A DNA stretch of 6,326 bases from an uncultured Eubacteriales bacterium (GTDB taxonomy: Bacteria; Bacillota; Clostridia; Oscillospirales; CAG-382). The DNA lies in contig URCT01000131.1 of the NCBI GenBank assembly GCA_900546385.1, positions 1 through 6,326 of the forward strand. Reading direction: 5' to 3'. Below the pieces are notes generated by a model. It searched no databases, had not been told where the DNA came from, and was given only the letters and a program-made list of their open reading frames with translations. Positions 6,014 through 6,326 of the stretch are shown here, piece after piece; the first letter of the stretch is position 1; every line of letters begins with the position of its first letter. A program made the position numbers and the translations under genes.

Positions 6014-6322
6014 ATGTTTGACTTGAATAACAACCAATTGAAGGAAAAATACGAAACCGGCGTGGCAAACGTAAAAACAGCCGTTGAAACGTCAAAGGAT
6101 ATCACCGTGCGCCCCAAATTTGACATGGGCTTGGAGGTTAATTCCAAAAAACAGCGTAAAAGTCTGTTTTCGTTCGATGTTCACTTTGACAAGGAGTTTT
6201 CGCTGTTTGACATTATTCTGACGGCGGTTGCGGTGATTGCCGCTCTCGGCGCTGTGACCACGGCCATCGATATTCTGCGCGACAAATGCAAGTGCCGCAA
6301 GTATTCCGATTTCGAGGATTAA
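6014..6322 (+). CDS. Unrecognised 102-residue small protein with one predicted membrane helix
   Basis: I do not recognise the family. The ATG has AAGGGGG 8 bases upstream and a good promoter just before that, and the frame ends with TAA inside the window, so it looks like a complete, expressed gene. Residues 1-63 are polar and highly charged, with a basic patch KKQRK (45-49) and no signal peptide. Residues about 65-88 (starting FDIILTAVAVIAALGAV) form a single hydrophobic segment long enough to span the membrane. A short tail follows, with a KCKCRK cluster (Cys92 and Cys94) and an acidic end, YSDFED. The basic residues on both sides make topology uncertain, and a weakly membrane-associated helix is an alternative. 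It is divergent from nadK and shares the intergenic region with it. Function is unknown. Confidence 0.82.
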   Translation: MFDLNNNQLKEKYETGVANVKTAVETSKDITVRPKFDMGLEVNSKKQRKSLFSFDVHFDKEFSLFDIILTAVAVIAALGAVTTAIDILRDKCKCRKYSDFED

Positions 6323-6326
6323 CTCT

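Overview
The window looks like a housekeeping segment of a low-to-moderate-GC Firmicute, most likely a member of the Clostridia (an Oscillospiraceae-like gut lineage would fit). The basis is the strong AGGAGG-type ribosome binding sites, the sigma-A type promoters, a Bacillus/Clostridium-type ArgR, and the nadK-argR-recN gene order that is familiar from clostridial genomes. The taxonomic placement is inference; no rRNA or other marker is present.

Nearly all of the sequence is one minus-strand block of six genes, read from high to low coordinates: NAD kinase (nadK), arginine repressor (argR), DNA repair ATPase recN, tyrosyl-tRNA synthetase (tyrS), thiamine pyrophosphokinase, and an unrecognised 202-residue protein. 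The first three are spaced by 21 and 30 bases. recN and tyrS are 54 bases apart. tyrS and the thiamine pyrophosphokinase are 76 bases apart with a strong RNA hairpin between them, and the last pair overlap by 4 bases (ATGA). A good sigma-A promoter (TTGAAT, 17 bp, TATAAT) stands 5' of nadK, and no convincing internal promoter was found, so the six genes may form one operon. A weak possible terminator lies at the very left edge.

On the right, a divergent intergenic region of about 220 bases separates nadK from a plus-strand gene of 102 codons. That gene encodes an unrecognised small protein with one predicted membrane helix, and has its own extended -10 promoter and ribosome binding site. The same intergenic region holds a small inverted repeat and an imperfect palindrome over the nadK -35 box.

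Functionally the operon mixes cofactor metabolism (NADP and thiamine diphosphate), arginine-responsive regulation, recombination repair and tRNA charging. These are co-located essential or core functions rather than one pathway. I see no mobile element, CRISPR array, RNA gene or obvious new multi-gene system. The points that merit a second look are the two unnamed proteins, a substituted motif residue in the thiamine pyrophosphokinase, the inter-gene hairpin, and the palindrome at the nadK promoter.
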